A DNA stretch of 36,971 bases from Actinoplanes sp. KI2 (GTDB lineage: Bacteria; Actinomycetota; Actinomycetes; Mycobacteriales; Micromonosporaceae), in the NCBI RefSeq assembly GCF_025630775.1, contig NZ_JAOSZE010000070.1, forward strand, positions 1-36,971. Reading direction: 5' to 3'. Positions within the stretch are counted from its first letter, which is position 1. Each line of letters opens with the position of its first letter. Both the position numbers and the translations under genes were made by a program. The notes beneath the pieces are model-generated. The model did no database searches. It was not told the DNA's origin and worked only from the letters and a program-made list of their open reading frames with translations. Shown in pieces: positions 22,351 through 29,240 of this stretch.

Positions 22351-23453
22351 TGCTGCGAACCGTGCGTGCGGGTGGCGCCGCGATCGGCGCCGCCCTGCTC
22401 ACCGTGCTGCTGACTGGCGTACCGGCCCGGGCCGACGCCGAGCGGACCAGCCAGTGGTACTTCGCTCCCATGCAGCTCGCCAAGGCTCAGACACTGGGCA
22501 ACGGGGGCGAGGGCGTCACGGTCGCGGTCCTCGACACCGGTATCGACACCACCCACCAGGATCTGCGCGGCGCAACGCTGCCGGGATACAACACCGTGCG
22601 TAAAGGGCCGTCCGACAGCTTGGACAACGGTGGACACGGCACGGGGATCGCGACCTTGATCGCCGGGCGGGGTCACGGTAGCGGCGATGGTCTGCTCGGT
22701 GTCGCTCCGCGCAGCAAGGTCATGGCGGTCACGCCGAGCGACGACCCGGTATACGCGGCCGAGGGAATCCGTTGGGCGGTCGCGCACGGCGCCAAGGTGA
22801 TCAACATGTCGTTCGCCCTGTCGGTCGGTGGCGACGTCATGCAGAAGGCGGTGGATGAGGCGGTCGCGGCCGATGTGGTCCTGGTGGCCGGTTCGGGCAA
22901 CGAACACCAGGCCGTCGGACTTCCGGCCGGGCTTCGCGGCGTGCTCGCGGTCGGCGCGGTGGACAGGAACAACAAGGTCGCCGACTTCTCCAACTACGGC
23001 AAAGAGCTCGACCTCGTCGCCTACGGCACCCAGATTCCGGCGGCGCGCCCGAACAATACGTATACCGTTGTGAAGGGTACGAGCGACTCGACCGCTCTCG
23101 TCTCCGGGGTTGCCGCGCTCATTCGGGCCCGCTATCCCGACATGTCTGCCGCCGAGGTGGTGGATCGGCTGACCCGCACCGCGACCGACCGTGGGGCCAA
23201 GGGGCGCGACGACTACTACGGGTACGGCCAGCTGAACCCGGTTGCCGCGTTGACCGCGCCCCGGGTTGCACCGAGCGCGACCACGGCCGTCCCGACCGAT
23301 GCGCCGGTCACCGCCGCCCAGGGCCCGGCGCCGGTCACCTCGGCCGTGGACGGTGGGCTGCCGGGCTGGCTGTTCTTCGCCGCGGTCGGCGGGTTCGTGC
23401 TGATCGTCACCCTGGCCGTCGTGATGATCGTGCGGGTACGTAGAGGTTCCTGA
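22350..23453 (+). CDS. mycP: Type VII secretion-associated serine protease, mycosin
   Basis: A 367-residue subtilase (S8). Signal peptide about 1-28 (AIGAALLTVLLTGVPARADA). Catalytic Asp62 in VAVLDTGIDTTH, His96 in NGGHGTGIA, oxyanion Asn184 in VAGSGNE, and Ser245 in KGTSDSTALVSGVAALIRA. A Pro/Thr linker (335-350 approx.) leads to a C-terminal membrane helix (WLFFAAVGGFVLIVTLAVVMI) and basic RVRRGS tail. This is the mycosin architecture: anchored outside the membrane, stabilising and processing in T7SS. The Ser motif GTSDST differs from the usual GTSFAAP, but the nucleophile is retained. GTG 22350 overlaps the upstream stop by one base. Confidence 0.92.
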   Translation: MLRTVRAGGAAIGAALLTVLLTGVPARADAERTSQWYFAPMQLAKAQTLGNGGEGVTVAVLDTGIDTTHQDLRGATLPGYNTVRKGPSDSLDNGGHGTGIATLIAGRGHGSGDGLLGVAPRSKVMAVTPSDDPVYAAEGIRWAVAHGAKVINMSFALSVGGDVMQKAVDEAVAADVVLVAGSGNEHQAVGLPAGLRGVLAVGAVDRNNKVADFSNYGKELDLVAYGTQIPAARPNNTYTVVKGTSDSTALVSGVAALIRARYPDMSAAEVVDRLTRTATDRGAKGRDDYYGYGQLNPVAALTAPRVAPSATTAVPTDAPVTAAQGPAPVTSAVDGGLPGWLFFAAVGGFVLIVTLAVVMIVRVRRGS

Positions 23454-23497
23454 GCGCCGGCGCGGATTGGCATGACGTCTGGCGTTCGGGTACTCGA

Positions 23498-24211
23498 ATG
23501 AGTGACCTTGGTGCGTTACTCTCAGTGCCCTCAGATCTGGGGGGATCGACGTTGTTTCCATCCGTGCAAGCGGAACGGGGCGGCGACGCGCGCGTGGGGG
23601 ATGCGCGCAGGTTCGCTGTCTATGTAGGAAATATGGTGATTCGCGCGCGTGCTGGCGGTCCGCCGCCGCGGCTCGATCGGATCGCCGGGCCGGACCGCAC
23701 CGGCACCGCATTTGCCGTGGTCGACGCCGTGGGCAGATTTGTCGACGTGAGCCTGCGGCCGGACTGGTGGTCGGCACTCGGCCCGGCCCGCGTCGCGTCG
23801 GGGCTGATCGAGGCGCTGGCGACCGCTCGCCTCAAGGCCGCGCTCGTTCCGATGATCCTGCGTCGACACGATTACCAACCGTTACCGGGAGAGTCCACCG
23901 ACGACGGCTTCCTCGACGCGGCCCGCGGCAAGATCGACACGGCTCGCGGCAAGATCGATGCGCCCCGTGGCCGGGTCGATGCGCCCCGCGGCCGCGTCGT
24001 CGAGGCGTACCGCCTGATCAACGACGTCGACAGGCGGCCGACGGTCCGGGCGGTGGCGGGCCCGCTCGGCCTGTTCCGGGTGTACGCCCGCGACGGCCGG
24101 ATCGAGCGGGCCGAGGTCACCGCGGTGCTGACCCCTGGCGACACCGACCGGCTGCTGGCCGACGCCCGGCACGCACTCGCCGAGCCGGCCAAGACCCGCG
24201 GGCGGCTCTGA
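23498..24211 (+). CDS. YbaB/EbfC-like protein of the T7SS cassette, with 7-residue repeats
   Basis: A 237-residue protein. The segment GTAFAVVDAVGRFVDVSLRPDWWSALGPARVASGLIEALATARLKA resembles the core of YbaB/EbfC-like proteins, a fold often encoded beside actinobacterial T7SS genes. After it come four 7-residue units (DNA 23921-24004): ARGKIDT, ARGKIDA, PRGRVDA, PRGRVVE. The C-terminal domain (GPLGLFRVYARDGRIERAEVTAVLTPGD) looks like a second small beta/alpha element. The start is uncertain: ATG 23498 lacks a good ribosome site, while TTG 23551 follows a G-rich stretch. Likely cytoplasmic. YbaB assignment is inference. Confidence 0.6.
   Translation: MSDLGALLSVPSDLGGSTLFPSVQAERGGDARVGDARRFAVYVGNMVIRARAGGPPPRLDRIAGPDRTGTAFAVVDAVGRFVDVSLRPDWWSALGPARVASGLIEALATARLKAALVPMILRRHDYQPLPGESTDDGFLDAARGKIDTARGKIDAPRGRVDAPRGRVVEAYRLINDVDRRPTVRAVAGPLGLFRVYARDGRIERAEVTAVLTPGDTDRLLADARHALAEPAKTRGRL
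23921..24004 (+). repeat. Four 21-bp in-frame repeats in the 23498 gene
   Basis: Four consecutive 21-bp units at 23921, 23942, 23963 and 23984, each starting with a Gly/Ala or Pro codon followed by CGC/CGT-GGC. They encode (A/P)RG(K/R)(I/V)D(A/T) with drift in the fourth unit. Confidence 0.8.
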
Positions 24212-24226
24212 CAGCCGGCAAAAGGA

Positions 24227-24856
24227 TCACGACGGGTCGCGGCTGCTCCCGGAGGCCTGGATCGGCACGGTGAACACCCCGCCGTCGCAGGCCGGGGCCG
24301 CATCCGGCCGCATGACCAGCGCGTCCGCGAGGGTGAACGCGCCGATCGTGTTGCGCGGCACCTCCCAGGAGACCACGAACCGCGCCCGGCTCAGCCGTAC
24401 GCGCGGGTTCGTGCACCCCGCCTCGCGATGCTCCCGGTCGGCGACGATGGCGCCGGCGCCGGGCGTGACCGAGGTGATCCGGATCGGGAAGTCGTAGTCG
24501 TTGGTCACCGTCACCGCGAGCTGGCCGCTCTGTCCCGCGATCAGCGGGTGATTGAGGTCGGAACGGGCCCGTAGCGCGATCTCCACCGGGGTCGTGGCGG
24601 CCCACGGCCCGGTCGCCGAGTCGGTGACCCGCCAGTAGATCCAGGCCGCGCCGGCGTTGACCACCACGGCGGCCGCCGCGGCGAGGGAGAGGATCGCTCG
24701 GGTCCGGCCGTCCCATCGACGTCGCTGCCGGTCGCCGGGGTGCCGGACCTCCCAGGTCGGCTCCTCGTGATCGGACGGGCGCAACTCGATGTGCCCGTTC
24801 CTCTCCCGGCCGGCGGCGCCACGCCGGCGGGTCAGTGCGTCGAGGAGGCGGATCAC
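24227..24856 (-). CDS. Single-pass membrane-anchored protein, unknown function
   Basis: A 209-residue protein, not recognised. Residues 1-52 are cytoplasmic and strongly charged (GDRQRRRWDGRTR). One membrane helix follows (about 53-75). The rest is an extracytoplasmic, beta-rich domain with SGQLAVTVTNDYDFPIRITSV, reminiscent of an immunoglobulin-like sandwich, and two cysteines (REAGCTNP, APACDGG) that may pair. GTG 24856 is the best start. It converges on the T7SS cassette with 15 bp between stops; a functional link is not shown. Confidence 0.7.
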   Translation of the reverse strand: MIRLLDALTRRRGAAGRERNGHIELRPSDHEEPTWEVRHPGDRQRRRWDGRTRAILSLAAAAAVVVNAGAAWIYWRVTDSATGPWAATTPVEIALRARSDLNHPLIAGQSGQLAVTVTNDYDFPIRITSVTPGAGAIVADREHREAGCTNPRVRLSRARFVVSWEVPRNTIGAFTLADALVMRPDAAPACDGGVFTVPIQASGSSRDPS

Positions 24857-25280
24857 GAGCGGGCCTCAGGGTCGTGCGTTGGCATGCGGGGCGCGTTCCT
24901 CCCTCAAGGACCGACAGAACTGGTTGTTCAACGGTCCCCGGCGAGCAACGGTCATGTGATCGGGATCCCGGTCCGCCGTTGCGCGCGGACATTTCCCGCA
25001 GGTGCGGCCGACCGGCTTAACTCCAACGGGGGATGCCCGGAAGCCGCCGGCTCGACGCCGCCGGAGCGGCGACCATCCATCCCCGGTGGTCGCGCACAGA
25101 GATCAGGTCTTTCCCTTTTCCCGTACGGCCGATGGACCGTCCTCGCCGGACCGGATCGCCGAAAACCGCAAATGGCACCGGACGGGCTAATCCGAACGCG
25201 CCCAAGGAATTGGTCAGCGCCCCGCCCAATTTCCCCGCTCGTCACATTCCGGTCAAGGCAATTCCCCGGAAAGGGGTAAA
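24857..25280. other. Gene-free stretch, no supported feature
   Basis: About 420 bp with lower GC than neighbours and no reading frame of coding character on either strand. CCCC-GGAAA-GGGG near its right end is a weak stem that might end the RidA operon. I see nothing else. Confidence 0.5.
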
Positions 25281-25679
25281 TCAGTCCACGGGCGGGCGCA
25301 GTGCCGCGATCGCCTCGATCTCGATCCGGAACGCCGGATGGACGAGCCCGCCGACCTGCACCAGCGAACTGGCCGGCGGTCGCTGCGGGTCGACGAACTC
25401 GTCTCGCACCGAACGGAACCCGGCCAGGTCGGCCATGTTGGTGAGGAACACGGTCAGCTTGACCACGTCACTCATCGTGGCCCCGGCCGCGGCCAGCACC
25501 ACCTCGAGGTTGCGGAAGACCTGACGGGTCTGCGCGGCGCAGTCGTCGTACCCGACCAGGCGGCCCTCGGCGTCCAGCGGGACCTGCCCGGAGATCACCA
25601 ACATCGGTCCGGCGAAGGACACCGCGTGGCTGTAGCCATTGGTCGGAGGCGTGCCCTCCGGCCGGACGTGGTGCTGCAT
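25281..25679 (-). CDS. RidA-family (YjgF/UK114) enamine/imine deaminase-like protein
   Basis: A 132-residue Rid-superfamily protein. The fold is readable from SHAVSFAGPMLVISGQVPLDAEG through QTRQVFRNLEVVLAAAGATMSDVVKLTVFLTNMADLAGF to EIEAIAALRP. RidA proteins hydrolyse reactive enamines/imines released by PLP enzymes. The key arginine, usually about residue 105 in a PARxxV/xxS context, is not in its usual place: the corresponding stretch is PPASSLVQVGGLV, so archetypal RidA activity is doubtful, and an Rid4-7-type assignment fits better. It follows the nitrilase gene by 28 bp. ATG 25679 has TACGCT 6 nt upstream, so it may also have its own promoter. Confidence 0.88.
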   Translation of the reverse strand: MQHHVRPEGTPPTNGYSHAVSFAGPMLVISGQVPLDAEGRLVGYDDCAAQTRQVFRNLEVVLAAAGATMSDVVKLTVFLTNMADLAGFRSVRDEFVDPQRPPASSLVQVGGLVHPAFRIEIEAIAALRPPVD

Positions 25680-25685
25680 GCGGCG

Positions 25686-25691
25686 AGCGTA
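25686..25691 (-). promoter_or_regulatory. Leaderless -10 element (TACGCT) of the RidA gene
   Basis: On the minus strand TACGCT lies 6 nt before ATG 25679, within the short gap after the nitrilase gene. It may be an internal promoter of the operon. Confidence 0.35.
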
Positions 25692-25707
25692 GTCGGTCGG
25701 GCCGGAG

Positions 25708-26415
25708 CTAGAGCCGGGCGAGGGACTCGGCGACCATGGTGGCCCGGGCGAGCTCACCCGGTGTCCGCCCGGCCCGCGCCGCCACCCGGCCCTCCGGCGT
25801 CCAGATGCCCGAGCGCCCGGCCGACTCGGGGTACCCACCGCCGGTCGGCCCGGCGAACGAGGAGACCGCGACCCACACGCCATGCTCGGCGGCCACCCGC
25901 CGGGCCCGCTCGGCCACCACCGCGTCGCCCTCCGGCGCGTCGAGCACGCCCGCCACGTACGCGTCGATGCCCAGCGCCGCGGTCTGCGCGACGTGCTCGG
26001 CGACGCCGGTGTCCCGGCAGATCGCCAGGCCGAGCCGCCAGCCGTCCACCTCGAGCACCTCGGGCGCCGGCCCGGCCAGGAACCGCTCCTCGCTGGAGTG
26101 CGGGTACTGCTTGCGGTAGGCGACTCGTGCGCCGTTGCCGTCGACCGCCAGCATCGCGATGTACGGCCCCTCGACCGGCGCGCCGACCAGCGCCACCGTG
26201 TCGGTCGCCGCACATGCCTCGACCAGCGGCGCGAGTCGAGGATCGTCCAGCGCCACGGTCGGCGCGTCCAGTTCGTACCCGGTCAGCGACATCTCGGGGA
26301 AGACCACTACCTGGGCGTGGGCCGCGCGGACCGCGGCGGCGTGCCGGGCCGCGTTGGCGGCGACGTCGAGGGGCTCGATGCGGGGCTGGGCTACGGCGAT
26401 GACCAAGGAGCGCAT
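25708..26415 (-). CDS. Carbon-nitrogen hydrolase (nitrilase superfamily)
   Basis: A 235-residue nitrilase-superfamily amidohydrolase with all three catalytic residues: Glu41 (VVVFPEMSLTGYE), Lys102 (AYRKQYPH) and Cys133 (LAICRDTG). It hydrolyses a non-peptide C-N bond, giving acid and ammonia; the exact substrate is not evident. It is shorter than typical amidases (260-300). ATG 26415 has a Shine-Dalgarno (GAAGGA) nearby. It is the middle gene of methyltransferase - nitrilase - RidA, an order suggesting metabolite clean-up. Confidence 0.9.
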   Translation of the reverse strand: MRSLVIAVAQPRIEPLDVAANAARHAAAVRAAHAQVVVFPEMSLTGYELDAPTVALDDPRLAPLVEACAATDTVALVGAPVEGPYIAMLAVDGNGARVAYRKQYPHSSEERFLAGPAPEVLEVDGWRLGLAICRDTGVAEHVAQTAALGIDAYVAGVLDAPEGDAVVAERARRVAAEHGVWVAVSSFAGPTGGGYPESAGRSGIWTPEGRVAARAGRTPGELARATMVAESLARL

Positions 26416-26448
26416 GGGCCGATCTTCCTTCGGGGATAGGCGGGCTGG

Positions 26449-27189
26449 CTAGCTGCGAACGGCGTGGACCAGGAACCGGTGCGCGGTCACGGCGAGCGCG
26501 CCGTGCAACCGGATGAACGAGTCGACGCGCCCGAGGGCGTCCGCGTACTTCCCGGTGTCGAAGTCGCGAATCTGCCAGGGCAGGTCACGCAGTTGGCGTA
26601 CCACCTCGCCGACGTTGTGGAAGACCACGTCGGGGTGTTCCTCACGCACGTCCGTGACGTGCAGTCCGGCCTCCTCGAGCGCGGCCACCGCCACCTCGGC
26701 GTTCCAGCGGTGGTGGGCCGGGGGAGCGCCGAGGGCCACGTTGAGACCGGCCAGGTCGTCGCTGCCGACCTGCTGGCTGAGCAGGTGACCGCCGGGGCGC
26801 AGCAGCCGGGAGATGTCGGTGGCGGGCAGCCGGCCGTGCCGGCTGAGCACCACGTCGAACTCGTCCTCGCCGCCGGGCAGTTCGGTGAGCACCGCGACGC
26901 CGAGGGGCGCCAGCCGGTCGCGGGCGACCGGGATGTTGCGGGCCCAGCTCTCCACCGCGACGGTGTGCGGCGGGAGCGGGGCGAGCTCGGCGAGGAGCTC
27001 GCCGCCGCCGGTGTCGAGATCGAGCGCGGCGCCGGCCCGGCGCAGCAGGTGGCGGGCGAGGTCCGGGTACGACCAGGACGGCTCCCCGGGGCGGCCGTCC
27101 AGCCAGGCGAACTCCCAGCCGGTGGCGCGCTCGCCGAGGGGCGTCGTGGTCTCGTCGACCGGCTCGCCGTACTGCTGCCCGCTGCGCAC
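26449..27189 (-). CDS. Class I SAM-dependent methyltransferase
   Basis: A 246-residue protein. The SAM-binding loop reads AALDLDTGGGELLAELAPLP; TGGGE replaces the common GxGxG. After it come VAVESWARNIPVARDRLAPLGV (acidic end of strand 2) and FDVVLSRHGRLPATDISRLLRPGGHLLSQQVG (motif IV/post-motif). The C-terminal part (AVAALEEAGLHVTDVREEHPDVVFHNVGEVVRQLRDLPWQI) is the substrate-cap region of Methyltransf_11-type enzymes. The substrate is unknown. GTG 27189 is chosen because TAACGT lies 6 nt upstream. First gene of a minus-strand operon with the nitrilase and RidA genes (33-bp and 28-bp gaps). Confidence 0.85.
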   Translation of the reverse strand: MRSGQQYGEPVDETTTPLGERATGWEFAWLDGRPGEPSWSYPDLARHLLRRAGAALDLDTGGGELLAELAPLPPHTVAVESWARNIPVARDRLAPLGVAVLTELPGGEDEFDVVLSRHGRLPATDISRLLRPGGHLLSQQVGSDDLAGLNVALGAPPAHHRWNAEVAVAALEEAGLHVTDVREEHPDVVFHNVGEVVRQLRDLPWQIRDFDTGKYADALGRVDSFIRLHGALAVTAHRFLVHAVRS

Positions 27190-27195
27190 ACGCCG

Positions 27196-27201
27196 ACGTT
27201 A
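27196..27201 (-). promoter_or_regulatory. Leaderless -10 element (TAACGT) of the methyltransferase operon
   Basis: TAACGT on the minus strand lies 6 nt before GTG 27189. Confidence 0.4.
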
Positions 27202-27257
27202 GTCAGGCCAGCTGTGCGACCGCCGCCGTTGTGACGCGACTCAAGCTCGAAACATGG

Positions 27258-27638
27258 TTACGGTATGACAACGGCCAGGTGGGCGAGGATCTTCGGCCAG
27301 CCGTCGCCCATTCCCTCGAGCGCCCGCGAGCCCGGCTCGAAACCGTCGTGCACCAGGAAAAGCCGGGTGCCGTCGCCCTCCGGCTCGAGTCGCCAGGTGA
27401 TGGTCGTGTCCAGCACGCCCTCGGCGAACGTGTAGCGCAGCAGCCGCTCGGGCTCGACCTCGAGTACCTCGCACGGCTGATGGCCCCACTCGGCCATGTC
27501 CATGGTGAAGCGGTGCCCGACGATCGGCTTGATGTCGCCCGGCGCCCACCAGGCGGCGAGCTGATCGGGCTCGGTGAGTGCCCGCCAGACCGCGGCCGGC
27601 GGCCGGGCGATGAACTGATCGCACTCGATCTTGCTCAT
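27258..27638 (-). CDS. SRPBCC/AHSA1-domain protein
   Basis: A 126-residue START-like fold protein. The AHSA1 opening IARPPAAVWRALTEPDQLAAWWAPGD is followed by PCEVLEVEPERLLRYTF, TTITWRLEPEGDGTRLFLVHDGF and GWPKILAHL. These proteins bind small hydrophobic ligands, or (AHSA1) Hsp90; bacterial ones next to an ArsR regulator are usually of unknown function. It overlaps the ArsR stop by 4 bp (ATGA), forming a bicistronic operon. The last residues VVIP end abruptly, as is normal for the family. Confidence 0.9.
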   Translation of the reverse strand: MSKIECDQFIARPPAAVWRALTEPDQLAAWWAPGDIKPIVGHRFTMDMAEWGHQPCEVLEVEPERLLRYTFAEGVLDTTITWRLEPEGDGTRLFLVHDGFEPGSRALEGMGDGWPKILAHLAVVIP

Positions 27639-27949
27639 GGGTTGTCTCCCTCGACGAAGTCACGCAGGGCGGTCAGGCGCGCGCGCCAGTACCGCTCGAA
27701 TGGATGCAGCCAGTCCTGGACGTCGGCCAACGGCTCGGCGGCCAGGTGGTAATACCGATGCCGGCCGCGCGGCTCCTCGATGACCAGGCGGGTCTGGCGC
27801 AACACGGCCAGGTGCTCCGAGATCGAGGGCCGGCTCAGCGCGAAGCGCGCGGCGAGCTCGCCCGCGGGGAGCGGCCCGCCGCGCAGGGTCTCGAGCAGTT
27901 GGCGGCGCACCGGGTTGGCCAGTGCGCCGAAGACGTCCACCTCCGGCAT
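27635..27949 (-). CDS. ArsR-family transcriptional regulator
   Basis: A 104-residue winged-helix repressor. DVFGALANPVRRQLLETLRGG begins the domain, FALSRPSISEHLAVLRQTRLV is the recognition helix, and RHRYYHLAAEPLADVQDWL the wing and last helix. No metal-binding cysteines (ELCVCDL-type) are present, so it is not a classical arsenic/zinc sensor; ligand unknown. A 16-bp dyad and a -10 sit immediately upstream, consistent with autorepression of this regulator and the SRPBCC gene. Confidence 0.92.
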   Translation of the reverse strand: MPEVDVFGALANPVRRQLLETLRGGPLPAGELAARFALSRPSISEHLAVLRQTRLVIEEPRGRHRYYHLAAEPLADVQDWLHPFERYWRARLTALRDFVEGDNP

Positions 27950-27956
27950 GCCCCCG

Positions 27957-27979
27957 ATAATGCGTCGGAAATCTCCGAC
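27957..27979 (-). promoter_or_regulatory. arsR promoter and operator dyad
   Basis: On the minus strand CATTAT (27957-27962) lies 7 nt before ATG 27949. Directly upstream is the perfect dyad GTCGGA-(4 bp)-TCCGAC (27964-27979), well placed to block the promoter. A likely ArsR autoregulatory site. Confidence 0.55.
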
Positions 27980-27990
27980 ACGTCAAGCGG

Positions 27991-28134
27991 GCACGCTCAG
28001 AGAGGCACCGGCATCCAGGCGCGCGCTCGGTGCGCACCGGCATCCACGGGCGCGCTCAGAGGCGCACCGGCATCCATGGGCACGCTCAGAGGCGCACCGG
28101 CATCCACGGGCGCGCTCAGAGGCGCACCGGCATC
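27991..28134 (-). repeat. 30-bp tandem repeat array built from the end of the MerR-clamp gene
   Basis: About four and a half copies of a 30-bp unit containing GCACCGGCATCCA, with caccgg at 28006, 28035, 28065, 28095 and about 28125 (29 bp once, then 30 bp). The right-most copy is the last codons and stop of the MerR-clamp gene. Read on the minus strand each copy repeats ATGCCGGTGCG(C)... and most contain CTCTGA, a stop in the original frame. Confidence 0.85.
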
Positions 28135-29144
28135 AGTATCGAGAACCGCGACTCGCCGGGAACCCGCACCGCGAGCGGGTGGATCGGCCCGTCCAGCTCC
28201 AGCACCAGCTGGCCGGCGCCGCCCGCGTCCAGCGCCTGCAGCAGGAACTCCCGGTTGACCGCGACGTGCTGCTCCGACCACTCGTCCTCGGCGGCGAGCC
28301 GCAGGCTCCCCGCGGGATCAAGACCCAGGAGCGTGATTTCGTACGCCTGGCCGTTGTGCTCCCGGGTCGGCGCCGGGGCGGCGGTCACCCGCGCACGCAG
28401 GTCGGCGGTGTCGACCGTGACCCGCGCGACCGGCTCGCGCCCGTGGCCGAGGGCCCGCCGGTAGTCGGGGAACTCGACCGGCAACGGCTTACCCTCGAGC
28501 ACCCGCCCGCCGGCCTCGGCCCGCACCCCGTCGGCGGTCAGGTCGAGCACCACCTGCCCGGCGCGCACCGACCGCAGGTCGTCGACCAGATCCAGCGGCA
28601 GGGTCGACCGGGCCGGTGGCCCCTCGACCTCGGCCTCGACCTCGGCCAGCGCCATCCGGTAGCGGTCGGTCGCGACCAGCGAGAGGCCGGCGCCGGTGGT
28701 CTCGAACAGCACGCCGGGCAGCAGGCCGGCCGGGTCGGCGGCCGCGAAGCGCACCGCGTCCAGGCTTGCGGCGAGCGCCGCGGCGGGCAGGGTGATCCGG
28801 GTCATGAGCTTTTCCTCCAGGTCGAGCAGGGCGTGAATGCGGAGGAGCTCACGCTGGGCATCGGCCAGACCGTCCTCGAGCCGCCGGCGATGCCGGTCGA
28901 GCCGGCCGCGGACCGCCGCGGGGTCGCCCATCTCGCGCACCGCCTCGGCGATCTCCGCAACCGGCAGGCCCACCCGGCGCAGCCCGGCGATCAGCCGGGC
29001 CGCCCGCACCTGCTCGTCGGAATACCGCCGATAACCGTTCGCCGGGTCCACCTCGGCCGGCACGAGCACCCCCGCGCCGTCGTAGAACCGCAGCGCGCTG
29101 ACCGCCAGCCCACTGGCCCGGGCCACCTCGCCGATACCGCGCAT
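28116..29144 (-). CDS. MerR-type regulator fused to a DNA polymerase III beta-clamp-like domain
   Basis: A 342-residue fusion. Residues 1-70 are a MerR DNA-binding head (MRGIGEVARASGLAVSALRF, then DPANGYRRYSDEQVRAARLI). Residues 75-115 form the usual linking coiled coil. From about 116 the sequence resembles DnaN: PGVLFETTGAGLSLVATDRYRMALAEVE, corresponding to the clamp motif VATDxxRLA; then FPDYRRALGHG; AVNREFLLQALDAGGAGQLVLELDGPIHPLAVR; and the C-terminus RFSILMPVRL, matching the clamp end VVMPxRL. The effector domain thus has the sliding-clamp fold; its ligand or role is unknown. ATG 29144 has a Shine-Dalgarno (GAGGAG-like). The 3' end is followed by a tandem repeat of its last bases. Confidence 0.9.
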   Translation of the reverse strand: MRGIGEVARASGLAVSALRFYDGAGVLVPAEVDPANGYRRYSDEQVRAARLIAGLRRVGLPVAEIAEAVREMGDPAAVRGRLDRHRRRLEDGLADAQRELLRIHALLDLEEKLMTRITLPAAALAASLDAVRFAAADPAGLLPGVLFETTGAGLSLVATDRYRMALAEVEAEVEGPPARSTLPLDLVDDLRSVRAGQVVLDLTADGVRAEAGGRVLEGKPLPVEFPDYRRALGHGREPVARVTVDTADLRARVTAAPAPTREHNGQAYEITLLGLDPAGSLRLAAEDEWSEQHVAVNREFLLQALDAGGAGQLVLELDGPIHPLAVRVPGESRFSILMPVRL

Positions 29145-29240
29145 CGCTCCTCGCACCTCACCGACCCTGCTGTCTCACCCTGGTGGAGAGTCAAGCCCCG
29201 CTCTGCGTACCGCGCGGGCCGAGGCGGTCGGGCGGGCAGA

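Noticed and set aside
27991..28134. CRISPR-like look of the 30-bp periodic array
   Set aside because: Units are contiguous, no unique spacers, and derived from the neighbouring gene.
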